A stretch of 64,000 nucleotides of DNA from Leptolyngbya sp. PCC 6406 (GCF_000332095.2 NZ_KI913949.1:1760511-1824510); one strand, 5' to 3'. Positions 35,896 to 45,693 are shown, counted from the first letter of the stretch. The notes: generated by a model from the sequence alone, not told the origin. Numbers and translations: made by a program.

Positions 35896-38800
35896 ATGGC
35901 GGATCTGCTGCGCGATCACACGTCGGATATCCCAAGAGGAGAGCCCCCCGCAATGGCCTCCCATACCCCTAAAAATGAACAGCCGACACCCCCAGCAGAT
36001 CCGGTAACCTCCCCATTCCCCCAGACGACATTCCCCGAGGATGCCTTCGCGGACCGCCACATTGGCCCTAGTCCAGAGGACATTCAAGCCATGGTGGCGA
36101 CCCTGGGCTACGACTCCCTGGGGGCGCTGATGGATGCCATCATCCCGGCAGGGATTCGCCTGGGTCGGTCTTTGGCATTAGCTGAGGGACTGGGGGAGCA
36201 GGCGGCGCTGAAATCCCTAGGTGCGATCGCAGATCAAAACCAGGTCTGGCGGTCCTATTTGGGGCTGGGCTACCACAACACCATCACCCCCCCGGTGATC
36301 CAGCGCAATGTCCTGGAAAATCCCGGTTGGTACACCCAATACACCCCCTACCAGCCAGAGATTGCCCAGGGTCGCCTAGAAGCCCTGCTGAATTTCCAAA
36401 CCCTGGTAACGGACCTGACGGGCTTGGAGATTGCCAACGCCTCCCTCTTGGATGAAGGCACCGCCGCCGCTGAGGCCATGACCCTCAGCTTCAACGCCCG
36501 CAAGCAAAAGGGGGTGAAAACCTTCTGGGTCTCCGCCGCCTGCCATCCCCAAACCCTAGAGGTGGTGAAAACCCGAGCCCTGCCCCTGGGCATTGAGGTA
36601 ATCGTGGGGGACCACCGGGAATTTGACTTCCAAACCCCCATCTTCGGAACCCTGCTCCAATACCCCGCCACCGACGGCGCAGTATACGACTACAGCGAGT
36701 TCGTCACCCAGGCCCACGCCGCTAAAGCCCTCGTCACCGTCGCCGCTGACCTCCTCAGCCTGACCCTGCTGAAGCCGCCCGGAGAATTCGGTGCAGATAT
36801 CGCCGTGGGCAGCACCCAGCGCTTCGGCGTCCCCCTAGGCTACGGGGGTCCCCACGCCGCCTACTTTGCCACCCAGAACACCTTTGCCCGCAAGCTGCCC
36901 GGTCGCTTGGTGGGAATTTCCAAAGACACCTACGGCAAGCCCGCCCTGCGCCTTGCCCTGCAAACCCGCGAGCAGCATATCCGCCGCGACGCCGCCACCA
37001 GTAATATCTGTACCGCCCAGGTACTCCTGGCGGTGATCGCCAGCATGTACGCGGTCTACCACGGCCCCGAGGGTCTGCGGCACATCGCCACCCGCATTCA
37101 CCACCACGCCCTCACCCTGGCTGCCGCCCTCACCGAAGCGGGCTTTTCCCTAGGGCCAGATCCGATCTTTGACACCCTGCGGGTCACCGTCGGCGATCGC
37201 CAAGCTGCCATCCTTGACCGCGCCGCCGCCCACCGCATCAACCTACGGGTTCTAGATCCCGAAACCCTGGTGGTAGCCCTCGACGAAACCGTCACCGAAG
37301 TCGATGTCCAAGACCTGATCACCGTTTTCACCGGCCACCCATCCACCCCCCCACCGGTCACCCGGCAACAAGGGCAACCACAAGGGATTGCCCCTACGAA
37401 ATCTCTCCAATACCCCAATACCCCAATACCCCAATACCCCACCTCCCTCCTCCGTCCTCCCTCCTCCCCCTACCTCACCCATCCCGTATTCCACCGCTAC
37501 CACTCCGAAACGGAGATGCTACGGTATCTGCATCGACTCCAGGCCAAGGATCTCTCCCTGACGGCGGCGATGATTCCCCTGGGATCCTGCACCATGAAGC
37601 TCAATGCCACGGCGGAGATGGTGCCCATCACCTGGCCGGAGTTTGGCCAAATTCATCCCTTCGCTCCCCTAGCCCAAACCCAGGGCTACCAGCGGCTGTT
37701 TCAGGATTTGGAAACCTGGCTGGCGGAGATTACCGGGTTTGCGGGCATTTCCCTCCAGCCTAATGCCGGAGCTCAGGGGGAATATGCGGGTCTGCTGGTG
37801 ATTCGGGAATACCATCGTCAGCGCGGCGATCACCACCGCACTATCTGTCTCATTCCTGAGTCGGCCCACGGAACCAACCCCGCTAGCGCTGTCATGGCGG
37901 GGATGACGGTGGTGGCGGTGAAGTGCGATCGCGATGGCAACATTGACGTAGCGGACCTGCGAACCAAGGCGGAAAAACACGCCGATACTCTGGCCGCCCT
38001 GATGGTCACCTACCCCTCCACCCACGGCGTCTTTGAAGAGGGCATTCGGGACATCTGCGACCTGATCCACACCCACGGCGGCCAAGTCTATATGGATGGG
38101 GCCAATATGAATGCCCAGGTGGGTCTCTGTCGCCCCGCTGACTTTGGGGCCGATGTGTGCCACCTAAATCTGCACAAGACCTTCTGCATTCCCCACGGCG
38201 GCGGTGGTCCCGGTGTTGGCCCCATCGGCGTTCAGAGCCACTTGCAACCCTTTCTCCCCGGCCATAGCCTGGTGGCACAGGTGGGGGGCGCGCAGGCGAT
38301 CGGCTCGGTGACCTCTGCCCCCTGGGGTAGCGCCAGTATCCTACCCATTTCTTGGATGTACGTGGCCATGATGGGGGCGGCGGGACTGAAGCAGGCGACG
38401 GCGGTGGCGATCCTGAATGCCAATTACATTGCTAAACGCCTAGAGGGCCATTACGACATTCTCTATACGGGGAAAAATGGCCTGGTGGCCCACGAGTGCA
38501 TTCTGGATCTGCGCCCCTTTAAGCAATCGGCTCAAGTCGGGGTGGAGGACGTGGCCAAACGGCTAATCGACTACGGTTTCCATCCCCCCACCATGTCCTG
38601 GCCTGTGGCAGGGACAATCATGGTAGAGCCAACGGAGAGCGAGGCGAAAGCAGAGCTGGATCGCTTCTGTGAGGCCATGATCGCCATTCGTGAGGAGATC
38701 CGCGCCATTGAAGCGGGTCGGGCCGATCGGGACAATAATCTGCTGAAGCGGGCTCCCCACACGGCGGAGGATCTGGTATCCGCCTGGGATCGTCCCTATG

Positions 38801-38946
38801 AACGGCGACAGGCGGTATTTCCCACCGCCTGGACCCAAAATGCCAAGTTCTGGCCAGCAGTGAATCGCATTGACCAAGCCTACGGCGATCGCAATCTCCA
38901 ATGCGCCTGCCTCCCCATGGATGCCTACGGACCAGTGGACTCCTAG
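35896..38946 (+). CDS. gcvP: Glycine dehydrogenase (P protein), glycine cleavage system
   Basis: PLP-dependent decarboxylase that releases CO2 from glycine and loads the rest on GcvH; central in photorespiration. The single-chain form has N-half ([23 protein letters not shown]) and C-half. The PLP lysine is in [17 protein letters not shown]. The first 45 or so residues are variable; ATG 35953 (MASHTPKN) is an alternative start. Residues about 487-525, between the halves, are replaced by a Pro/Gln/Tyr-rich segment encoded by dispersed-repeat DNA (37359-37460), but the frame stays open. Confidence 0.95.
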   Translation: MADLLRDHTSDIPRGEPPAMASHTPKNEQPTPPADPVTSPFPQTTFPEDAFADRHIGPSPEDIQAMVATLGYDSLGALMDAIIPAGIRLGRSLALAEGLGEQAALKSLGAIADQNQVWRSYLGLGYHNTITPPVIQRNVLENPGWYTQYTPYQPEIAQGRLEALLNFQTLVTDLTGLEIANASLLDEGTAAAEAMTLSFNARKQKGVKTFWVSAACHPQTLEVVKTRALPLGIEVIVGDHREFDFQTPIFGTLLQYPATDGAVYDYSEFVTQAHAAKALVTVAADLLSLTLLKPPGEFGADIAVGSTQRFGVPLGYGGPHAAYFATQNTFARKLPGRLVGISKDTYGKPALRLALQTREQHIRRDAATSNICTAQVLLAVIASMYAVYHGPEGLRHIATRIHHHALTLAAALTEAGFSLGPDPIFDTLRVTVGDRQAAILDRAAAHRINLRVLDPETLVVALDETVTEVDVQDLITVFTGHPSTPPPVTRQQGQPQGIAPTKSLQYPNTPIPQYPTSLLRPPSSPYLTHPVFHRYHSETEMLRYLHRLQAKDLSLTAAMIPLGSCTMKLNATAEMVPITWPEFGQIHPFAPLAQTQGYQRLFQDLETWLAEITGFAGISLQPNAGAQGEYAGLLVIREYHRQRGDHHRTICLIPESAHGTNPASAVMAGMTVVAVKCDRDGNIDVADLRTKAEKHADTLAALMVTYPSTHGVFEEGIRDICDLIHTHGGQVYMDGANMNAQVGLCRPADFGADVCHLNLHKTFCIPHGGGGPGVGPIGVQSHLQPFLPGHSLVAQVGGAQAIGSVTSAPWGSASILPISWMYVAMMGAAGLKQATAVAILNANYIAKRLEGHYDILYTGKNGLVAHECILDLRPFKQSAQVGVEDVAKRLIDYGFHPPTMSWPVAGTIMVEPTESEAKAELDRFCEAMIAIREEIRAIEAGRADRDNNLLKRAPHTAEDLVSAWDRPYERRQAVFPTAWTQNAKFWPAVNRIDQAYGDRNLQCACLPMDAYGPVDS

Positions 38947-38950
38947 AGTC

Positions 38951-39346
38951 ATGACAACCCTCATCCCTGTCAGCAAACCCATTAGTCAACTTCGCCTTAC
39001 CCCCGGTAGCTATGAACGCATGATTGGGCGACGCAAACTTCAGCCAGATGATCCGCCGCCTGATTTGGCCATTGAAACCGATGTCACTTCGCTGACGACC
39101 ATTACGGCTTATCGCGCGATCGCAGTCCCCGAGGTTTGGATCTATGCCGATGGAAATTTGATTATCCATACCCTGCAAGCCGGAGACTATGTCCAGTCAG
39201 AAGCCAGTCCCCTCTTCCCAGGGTTGCCCATTGTTCCATGGATAAAGCAAGCGGTTAGCCGAAGCTGGACGGTGGGCAGTTTACAGGCACTAGAGGAGCT
39301 AGAAGCGTGCTTCCAGCAGTTTCAGGAAAATGCCCCCCTTCAGTGA
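38951..39346 (+). pseudogene. Uma2-family protein with internal deletion
   Basis: Begins 4 bases after the gcvP stop. The end (PPPDLAIETDVTS, then YRAIAVPEVWIY) is the C-terminal half of a Uma2 (DUF820) PD-(D/E)XK protein. The N-terminal LTPGSYERMI is also Uma2-like, but about 50-60 residues between them, which should carry part of the nuclease fold, are absent. About 131 residues against a normal 185-200. The frame is intact, so it could still be translated. Confidence 0.65.
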
Positions 39347-39427
39347 TGGGTTAAGCTCCGTGCTGAGCGTTGGCCAGTATGGCGGCAGACCTGGCTACAC
39401 TAAACCTATCCCCACCCTCGTATTGCC

Positions 39428-40168
39428 ATGACCCTGGCCAAGGAACCCGGTACCGCTGCGATGGCCAAAGGCCGGTCGAAGACTATCGCCCCTGAGGAGT
39501 GGTCTCAGGGGCTTGCGTCCCAGACCGGGGAGACGGTGGTGTTTCCCCCCGGTGACCTCTACAGCGACGAACCGCCCTTGGAAAGCGACCTGCACCGTGA
39601 CCAAATCGATCTGCTGATTCACCTGCTGCGGTTCCTCTGGCAAGATCGTCAGGACTTCTATGTGTCCGGCAACCTGACGATTTACTACAGCCCCAAGCAA
39701 CTGAAGTCTGAGTATTTCCGAGGACCAGACTTCTTTGTGGTGCTGGGCACCGAGCGCCGCCCCCGCAAGAGTTGGGTGGTGTGGCAGGAGGAGGGCAAGT
39801 ATCCCAACGTGATTATTGAGTTCCTATCGGACTCCACCGCCAAGACCGATCGCGGCTTGAAGAAGCAAATCTACCAAGACACCTTCCGCACCCCGGATTA
39901 TTTCTGGTTCGACCCCTACACCCTGGAGTTCGAGGGCTTTCACCTAGTGGATGGCACCTATCAACCCCTCGAACCGACGGAGTCAGGTTGGCTGTGGAGC
40001 GAACAACTGGGCCTATTTCTGGGGGTGCATCAGAACCAACTGCGCTTTTTCACCGCTGACGGCGATTTGGTGTCCAGCCCGGAGGAAACCGTAGAAGCAG
40101 AGCGCCAGCACAATCAGCGCCTGCGGGCCAAGTTGCAAGAATTGGGCATTGACCCGGACCAAGTGTAG
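39428..40168 (+). CDS. Uma2 family (DUF820) putative endonuclease
   Basis: A 246-residue protein of the large cyanobacterial Uma2 family, with a PD-(D/E)XK-like fold: GPDFFVVLGTERRPRKSWVVWQE, then NVIIEFLSDSTAKTDRGLKKQIY and YFWFDPYTLEFEGF. A C-terminal coiled coil (EETVEAERQHNQRLRAKLQELG) ends the chain. Family members occur in many copies per genome; their biological role is unsettled. Confidence 0.88.
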   Translation: MTLAKEPGTAAMAKGRSKTIAPEEWSQGLASQTGETVVFPPGDLYSDEPPLESDLHRDQIDLLIHLLRFLWQDRQDFYVSGNLTIYYSPKQLKSEYFRGPDFFVVLGTERRPRKSWVVWQEEGKYPNVIIEFLSDSTAKTDRGLKKQIYQDTFRTPDYFWFDPYTLEFEGFHLVDGTYQPLEPTESGWLWSEQLGLFLGVHQNQLRFFTADGDLVSSPEETVEAERQHNQRLRAKLQELGIDPDQV

Positions 40169-40205
40169 GGAGGGAGCCAAGTCGCCTCCCTGGACAAACA
40201 GATAG

Positions 40206-40337
40206 AGGATTATTTATCGAATTGATGCAGATGCAATCTTGATTATTGAGGTCTTTAATAAGACAACAAAAACAACGCCAAAAAGTGTGATTGAAATTTG
40301 CAAGAAACGTTTGAATAAATACGATGCTGATCAGTAG
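40206..40337 (+). pseudogene. C-terminal remnant of a phage Gp49/HigB-like toxin
   Basis: An open stretch of 43 codons begins right after an in-frame stop and has no start codon. It reads YRIDADAILIIEVFNK...VIEICKKRL, the C-terminus of Gp49-like HigB toxins, which are normally about 110 residues. It ends 11 bases before the antitoxin gene, the usual toxin-antitoxin spacing. The 5' two-thirds are missing. Confidence 0.7.
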
Positions 40338-40348
40338 GAATAGAACGT

Positions 40349-40663
40349 ATGGAACAGACTAAAAAAGAGATTTTGGAATCAAAAGGCTGGAAAATTGGAA
40401 CTGTTTCAGAATTCTTAGAATTAACATTTGAGGAGATAATTCTTGTTGAGATCAAGCTGGCTCTTAGCAAGAATTTGAAAGATCAGCGACAGAAGATAAT
40501 GACCCAAAGTGAACTTGCCACTAAAATTGGCTCTAGCCAACCTCGGATTGCCAAAGCTGAAAATGGCGATCCGTCAGTTTCTCTTGAATTGCTAATCCGA
40601 GCAATTTTGGCAACAGGTGCAACTCCTCAAGACATCGGAAAAATCATTGCTGGTGTAGGTTAG
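40349..40663 (+). CDS. XRE/HigA-type antitoxin
   Basis: A 104-residue protein with a helix-turn-helix in the C-terminal half (MTQSELATKIGSSQPRIAKAENG), typical of HigA antitoxins that pair with Gp49-like toxins. It is complete, while its toxin is truncated. The region is AT-rich. It may still repress its own promoter. Confidence 0.82.
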   Translation: MEQTKKEILESKGWKIGTVSEFLELTFEEIILVEIKLALSKNLKDQRQKIMTQSELATKIGSSQPRIAKAENGDPSVSLELLIRAILATGATPQDIGKIIAGVG

Positions 40664-40687
40664 TAATGATTTTTCTGTCGCTCCAAG

Positions 40688-40875
40688 GTCTCGGTGTTTA
40701 CGCTGGCGAGTTTGCTCAACACCACCCTTGCCACCCTGATGGATTGACTGGAGGATGAAGCCCTCGCTGATCTGATCGAGGCAGTCGCGGATGATGAGTG
40801 CTACGAGGGCGAAACCGCAAAATGGGCCTATGAGGTGCTACTGGCTGTTGAGAGGATGTTTGAGAAGTATCCAAT
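40688..40875 (+). pseudogene. Decayed small coding remnant
   Basis: An open frame with an in-frame TGA at 40745 encodes an acidic helical peptide (LEDEALADLIEAVADDE, then WAYEVLLAVERMF). It runs into the dispersed repeat that starts at 40876. The codon pattern looks genuine, but there is no start and no recognised family. Confidence 0.35.
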
Positions 40876-40969
40876 GTCATGCTGAATGGAGCGATAGCGT
40901 AGTGAAGCATCTCGGTGTAGCGGCCCAAAGCCTAGATTCCTCGTTCCGCTTCGCTACTCTCGGAATGAC
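40876..40969. repeat. GTCATGC...GGAATGAC dispersed element
   Basis: A 94-bp non-coding repeat with short inverted ends and inner palindromic segments (GAAGCATCTCGG, TCGCTACTCTCGG). A relative with GTCATGC/GCATGAC ends lies at 52730-52829. It sits exactly between two gene remnants and probably caused or marks the deletion. Confidence 0.6.
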
Positions 40970-40984
40970 AAATGTGACTTTTAA

Positions 40985-41077
40985 AACATCCTCTACATTG
41001 AGCGTGAAAACGACATCATCCGGATTATTTCGGCTCGTAAAGCGACACGTAAGGAACGAGAACATTATGAAAGTTGA
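40985..41077 (+). pseudogene. C-terminal remnant of BrnT-like toxin
   Basis: About 30 codons after an in-frame stop: LYIERENDIIRIISARKATR, then KEREHYES and TGA. RIISARKATRKER is the conserved end of BrnT toxins (about 90 residues). Its stop overlaps the antitoxin start, as in intact brnTA pairs. Confidence 0.72.
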
Positions 41078-41351
41078 GGCGTTAAAGAAGCGGCTAGACA
41101 AGAATCGTCCGATGACATCGATCACGATTCGTATTCCCGAAGATGTGATTGAAGATTTGAAGCGAGTTGCACCGTTGCTCGGTTTTTCTGGATATCAACC
41201 CCTAGTGCGTGCTTACCTTGGGCAAGGGCTGAGAGCTGACTTGGAGCGTTTAGAAGGAGATACGGTATCTGCGTTGGTTGCCAGCTTAAAGCGTCATGGT
41301 GTAAATGATGAAGTGATTCAGACAGCACTGAGTGAAGTTGCTCACCATTAG
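41067..41351 (+). CDS. BrnA-like/CopG-type antitoxin
   Basis: A 94-residue protein starting inside the end of the BrnT remnant (TATGAAAG). MTSITIRIPEDVIEDLKRVA is a ribbon-helix-helix-like segment, and GFSGYQPLVRAYLGQGL is common in this antitoxin group. It is intact, so the antitoxin outlived its toxin. The stop is next to the following DUF433 start. Confidence 0.75.
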   Translation: MKVEALKKRLDKNRPMTSITIRIPEDVIEDLKRVAPLLGFSGYQPLVRAYLGQGLRADLERLEGDTVSALVASLKRHGVNDEVIQTALSEVAHH

Positions 41352-41352
41352 T

Positions 41353-41691
41353 ATGACACTCGCGATTGTGGCTGAGCCAACTCCTCTAAAACTGAATGCG
41401 GATGGTGTGGTTCTTGTCGGGAACACTCGCGTCACCTTGGATACTGTGGTTTCTGCCTTCTTGGAGGGTGCTGCCGCAGAAGAGATTGTCGAGCAATATC
41501 CATCACTTCAACTTGCAGATGTGTACTCGGTGATTGCTTACTACCTTCAGCAAAAAACTGAAGTCGATGCTTATCTAAAAAATCGACAAGAGCGTGCCGC
41601 GCAAGTTCGCCAAGAAAATGAGCATCGTTTCAATCCAAATGGAATCCGCGATCGGCTGATGGCAAGACTTGACCATCAAAGACAGGGTTGA
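41353..41691 (+). CDS. DUF433 antitoxin-like protein
   Basis: A 112-residue protein with the DUF433 helix-turn-helix core (VTLDTVVSAFLEGAAAEEIVEQYPSL). These proteins precede DUF5615 genes in a proposed toxin-antitoxin pair of the VapBC-like type. The start overlaps the end of the BrnA-like gene. Confidence 0.85.
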   Translation: MTLAIVAEPTPLKLNADGVVLVGNTRVTLDTVVSAFLEGAAAEEIVEQYPSLQLADVYSVIAYYLQQKTEVDAYLKNRQERAAQVRQENEHRFNPNGIRDRLMARLDHQRQG

Positions 41692-41692
41692 A

Positions 41693-42046
41693 ATGCTACG
41701 CCTTTTAGCGGACGAGAACTTTAACAATCAACTTGTTCGGGGTATTCTTCGACGAAGATCCGAGATTGATATTGTCAGAGTCCAAGATGTAGGTCTGTCC
41801 GAAACTGATGATCGAGTCATTCTGGAATGGGCGGCACAACAGGGTCGAATTCTATTAACCCATGATGTAGAAACCATGACTCGATACGCTTACGAGCGCG
41901 CGCAGGCAGGATTAGAAATGCCAGGAGTCTTTGAGATTAGTCGCAGCGTCCCAGTTAGGCTAGCGATCGAAGAGATCATCTTGATCACGGAAGGAAGTTT
42001 TGAGGGCGAATGGGAAGGACAAGTGCAATATCTATCTCTCCGTTGA
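41693..42046 (+). CDS. DUF5615 PIN-like toxin
   Basis: A 117-residue protein with a Mut7-C/PIN-like fold: LLADENFNNQLVRGI (first acidic site) and RILLTHDVETM (second). It is the predicted ribonuclease partner of the DUF433 protein encoded one base upstream. This is the only pair in the strip with both halves intact. Confidence 0.85.
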   Translation: MLRLLADENFNNQLVRGILRRRSEIDIVRVQDVGLSETDDRVILEWAAQQGRILLTHDVETMTRYAYERAQAGLEMPGVFEISRSVPVRLAIEEIILITEGSFEGEWEGQVQYLSLR

Positions 42047-42211
42047 AGTCCTAGCTCTGTCTAACGTTCAACAAGTCATGGGAGGCATGAAATGCGCCCG
42101 TGGCTTTCCCAAAAACAATGCCACCTGAGCGAACGGTAATCTGGTGTAGGCGCATAGCTATGCGCCTACACCAGCAACTTTTTTGGGGCGGGAAACAGTC
42201 TACGTTGAAGA

Positions 42212-42745
42212 TTACTGGGTGCTAGTGCTCAGATCCTGGGCACAGAGAGAGAGCAGAAAGCCCAGCCCCGCCAGCTTCACCAGCTCTAGTCCCCAGTAGG
42301 CTCCGTGCATCCAGGCCATGGCAGCGGGGGGTTCGACCTGGGTGGCGAAGGCATCTAGGGATAGGCCCAGGGCTCCCATTTCTGGAGTCAGGCCGTAGGT
42401 GTAGACCAGGGCCAGGGTCAGCAACAGGGTGGCAATGCCCACGGCCCAGCGGCAGCGGCTACCACTGACCACGGCTCCAAAGGCTTGGGCGGTGGAGCGG
42501 CGTAGGGTCAGGAGCCCAGTCAAAATTAGGGCTGCACAGAGCAGTTCCACATGGTTGAAGGCTTCAAACAAGCTGTAGCCAGCGGTGGCGAAATTGCTCC
42601 CCGCCATCATGCCGGAGGTGTACATCACGGGCATGACCAACAGATCTAGAAGCAGACTGCCGCTGAGCCAAAAGAGGGCTACTGCGAGCACCCAAGGCAG
42701 CCAACGGGTCGGAGCGGGGGAAGTCCCCAGGGTAGGAGAGAGCAT
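42212..42745 (-). CDS. Four-helix membrane protein, DUF4149-like
   Basis: A 177-residue integral membrane protein with four hydrophobic helices (WVLAVALFWLSGSLLLDLLV; VELLCAALILTGLL; WAVGIATLLLTLALVYTYG; the C-terminal helix). The pattern resembles DUF4149/TMEM205 proteins, but this is not certain. ATG 42745 (MLSPTLGTS) is chosen over 42796. The role is unknown. Confidence 0.65.
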   Translation of the reverse strand: MLSPTLGTSPAPTRWLPWVLAVALFWLSGSLLLDLLVMPVMYTSGMMAGSNFATAGYSLFEAFNHVELLCAALILTGLLTLRRSTAQAFGAVVSGSRCRWAVGIATLLLTLALVYTYGLTPEMGALGLSLDAFATQVEPPAAMAWMHGAYWGLELVKLAGLGFLLSLCAQDLSTSTQ

Positions 42746-43094
42746 GATTCCGTCCAAATTATTTAGGGAGATAAGGGCGTGGTAGGCGCAAGACAAGAAC
42801 CTGTCTCTAGGGCTACCGTTGTTCCCAACTTAGCGAAGGTGCGATCGCATGGGCTGAAATTGTTGCGCTCTTTAATTCTTGGGAAAGCAAAAGTACATTT
42901 GGATAACAAGACGTGTCGTCCCATTGCGGAGTTTTAATCAAGCATTGCGGTTTGTAATGGAAATGGGCGATGGCCAGAGGCCAGTCAAAACCCATCGCCC
43001 CTTGATCATCGCCCCTTACCCCTGTAAGTCTGCCTGGGACATTTCGCCACCGCTGCATCTGACGCCACTTGGCCAGAGTGATAATCGCCGTAAG
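42746..43094. other. Gap with two hairpins
   Basis: No gene. A 9-bp hairpin GGGCGATGG/CCATCGCCC lies at 42965-43000. A second, TGACGCCAC/GTGGCGTCA (43060-43103), starts at the hydrolase stop codon. The second may end that minus-strand transcript, though without a T-run. Confidence 0.5.
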
Positions 43095-43100
43095 GTGGCG

Positions 43101-44684
43101 TCAGTCAATCAGTCGTTGCCCCAGCCAGCGGTTTTCCAGCTTGTGAAACGCCGGGGAACGGACAATGGCCCAGCCCACTAGGCTGGGCCAGAGGACAAAA
43201 ATCCCCACTAGCCGTCCGATAAATCTCAGCACCGCCCAGCTCAACCCCACCATTTGCCCTTGCCAAATGACCAAGACGCCGAAAATTCCCCCTAGGGTCA
43301 CCACCAAGAGGCCACTGCGCCAAGTGGGGCGACCGACTTTGAAGTGGAAGGGCTGGCGGTAGCGGGCTAAGCCCCAGGCTAGCCCGTGGCCAGCGGTACG
43401 CCGCAACCCTCCCGGCTGGACCAGTTCCCCCACGACGATCGCCGCGATCGCACCTAACCCTCCAGGAGAGTTGAGGACATAGAGCAGACCATGGACGCGA
43501 TCGTAGAGCAAAGGAAAGGTGAGGTTCTGGGCCAGGGACGGCAGACTCCAGAGGGCGTTGGGGTAGGCGATTAGGGAACCCGTCACCAAAGCATGGGTGG
43601 CGATCGCCCCCAAGCTCAACCCCAAGATCAGACAGCCATAGAGGATCGCGCCCCGACTGACGGCACGGCGGTCAGTCGGGGCGCGATTGTCCGTTCCCCC
43701 TGCCACCAACACCCAAACCCCCGCCACCCCCAGGGCAAACCCCAGCCCACCGCGCCCCAGGAACACGGCGGTGAGCACCGCTAGCCCCCAGCCCAGACGC
43801 ATCCCAGGCCAGCGGCGGCTCAAGGTTCCATACATCAGATCTCCAAACCCCAAGAGCCCTAACCCCACCAGCACCGATCCCAACTGAAATTGTTGACTGC
43901 CTAGGGGGAGGGTCGTAAGGGGCAGGTCAAAGGATTGCTCTACCCACTGCACCACCGCCCGCTGCACCGCTGGGTCAAAGGGAGCCGTGATGTGATCCGC
44001 CGAGGGGGAAAACACCAGTTGGCGAGCCGTCCCCTGGGTAAAGTCCCCCACGGTCGTAAAGGGGGGCGTTGGTGTTGCGATCGCATCCGCAAAAAAGGCT
44101 TTCATTTCCCCGACGGGGTTGAGCTGTTCATAGATGCCACTGACAAACAGCAGATTGTTAGGAGCCGTAGGGGTGGCATAGCCAGAAATCCCCAGAATCA
44201 CCGTAGTTCGCACATTGGCGTGATCCAAAGCCACCTCTAGGGCGGTGGTGCCCCCCATGGAATGGCCGCCGATGCCCAGCCGTTGGGAATCAAATTGGGG
44301 CTGCTGCGCCATCCATTCCCAAACGGCAGTGGCATCCCGACGGTTACCGACAAAATCACTGCGCTGACCAGAGGATTGGCCATAGCCCCGAAAATCAAAG
44401 ACCACAGCGGCGATACCCCGGCGGGCCAACTCTCGCGCTAAGGGGGTCAAGGTGCGTTTGCTGGAACTGATGCCATGGCAGAGCAACAGCGCTGGCCAAG
44501 GAGCCGATTGGGTCGTGGCGTGATACACCTCCCCCACCAAGGTTTGACCGGGTTCCAGGGTCAGGGTGAAGGACTCACGCGCGATCGCACCGCGATCTCC
44601 CATTTGGGCCGGTCTCTGACCATCGCTCAGCAGCAACCCCAATCCCAACACCAGCACTAATCCCCACCCCAGCCACTTTTTCAC
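43101..44684 (-). CDS. Alpha/beta hydrolase fused to a membrane domain
   Basis: A 527-residue protein. An N-terminal membrane anchor is followed by an extracytoplasmic-type alpha/beta hydrolase (LLCHGISSSKRTLTPLA oxyanion region, DFRGYGQSSG, nucleophile in GGHSMGGT, possible acid/His in PSADHITAPF). From about residue 265 onward there are several hydrophobic helices (VLVGLGLLGFGDLMYG and later). The hydrolase part resembles dienelactone- or S9-type esterases. The substrate is unknown. Confidence 0.8.
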   Translation of the reverse strand: MKKWLGWGLVLVLGLGLLLSDGQRPAQMGDRGAIARESFTLTLEPGQTLVGEVYHATTQSAPWPALLLCHGISSSKRTLTPLARELARRGIAAVVFDFRGYGQSSGQRSDFVGNRRDATAVWEWMAQQPQFDSQRLGIGGHSMGGTTALEVALDHANVRTTVILGISGYATPTAPNNLLFVSGIYEQLNPVGEMKAFFADAIATPTPPFTTVGDFTQGTARQLVFSPSADHITAPFDPAVQRAVVQWVEQSFDLPLTTLPLGSQQFQLGSVLVGLGLLGFGDLMYGTLSRRWPGMRLGWGLAVLTAVFLGRGGLGFALGVAGVWVLVAGGTDNRAPTDRRAVSRGAILYGCLILGLSLGAIATHALVTGSLIAYPNALWSLPSLAQNLTFPLLYDRVHGLLYVLNSPGGLGAIAAIVVGELVQPGGLRRTAGHGLAWGLARYRQPFHFKVGRPTWRSGLLVVTLGGIFGVLVIWQGQMVGLSWAVLRFIGRLVGIFVLWPSLVGWAIVRSPAFHKLENRWLGQRLID

Positions 44685-44718
44685 CCCAATGCCCCCCTAA
44701 TCACACAAGGTTTCTAGC

Positions 44719-45556
44719 CTAGTACCGCAGGGCGTAAATCAGTCCACTATCGTCGCACCAGCCCAACCTTTTCCGGTCCCCTCTCCCCCTGGGAGAGGGC
44801 TAGGGTGAGGGGCCGAGTGTGCCACGATAGAACAGCCAAGGTATTTCCGCCGCCCAGTACTAGTGCTCTGTCAATTCTAAATTTGTAGGTTGGGTACAGC
44901 GCTAGCGGAACCCAACATGGCCCGCTACTGTTGGGTTTCACTTCGTTCCACCCAACCTACACGGACTAGTACCGCAGGGCGTAAATCAGTCCCCTATCGT
45001 CGCACCAGCCCAACCTTTTCCGGTCCCCTCTCCCCCTGGGAGAGGGCTAGGGTGAGGGGCCGAGTGTGCCACGATAGAACAGCCAGGGTATTTCCGCCGC
45101 CCAGTACTAGTGCTCTGTCAATTCTAAATTTGTAGGTTGGGTGCAGCGCTAGCGGAACCCAACATGGTCCGCTACTGTTGGGTTTCACTTCGTTCCACCC
45201 AACCTACACGGACTAGTACCGCAAGACGTAAATCAGCCTACTATCGTCGCACCAGCCCAACCTTTTCCGGTCCCCTCTCCCCCTGGGAGAGGGCTAGGGT
45301 GAGGGGCCGAGTGTGCCACGATAGAACAGCCAGGGTATTTCCGCCGCCCAGTACTAGTGCTCTGTCAATTCTAAATTTGTAGGTTGGGTGCAGCGCCAGC
45401 GGAACCCAACATGGCCCGCTACTGTTGGGTTTCACTTCGTTCCACCCAACCTACACGGACTAGTACCGCAAGGCGTAAATCAGTCCCCTATCGTCGCACC
45501 AGCCCAACCTTTTCCGGTCCCCTCTCCCCCTGCGAGAGGGCTAGGGTGAGGGGCCG
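44719..45556. repeat. 247-bp tandem array, about 3.4 units
   Basis: Units start at 44719, 44966, 45213 and 45460 (last cut at 45556) and are almost identical. Each unit is two parts joined at CTAG: A (about 145 bp, CTAGTACCGC...CCCAGTACTAG) and B (about 110 bp, CTAGTGCTCTGTCA...CACGGACTAG). Both parts have imperfect inverted ends and are non-coding. Small open frames within them repeat with the unit and are not genes. Confidence 0.93.
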
Positions 45557-45612
45557 TAGTTCTGTCCTGTCGAGCACCCCTGCCTCCCAGCCGGAGACTG
45601 GGAGGCGGATCG

Positions 45613-45693
45613 GGAGGCTCTGCCTCCTAGTTCTGGGAATGGCGGCGGAGCCACCGGAGGACGCGCCCAGCCGGAGGCTAGGTGCGAGGAAAG
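45613..45693 (+). repeat. Direct repeat, left flank of restriction locus
   Basis: About 80 bp (GAGGCTCTGCCTC, then GGGAATGGCGGCGGAGCCACC and GGTGCGAGGAAAG). It recurs in the same orientation at 52624-52703, on the other side of the restriction-modification genes. Confidence 0.75.

Noticed and set aside
37400-37440. AATACCCC repeats as a CRISPR-like array
   Set aside because: The units are short, contiguous and without spacers, and they are translated within gcvP.
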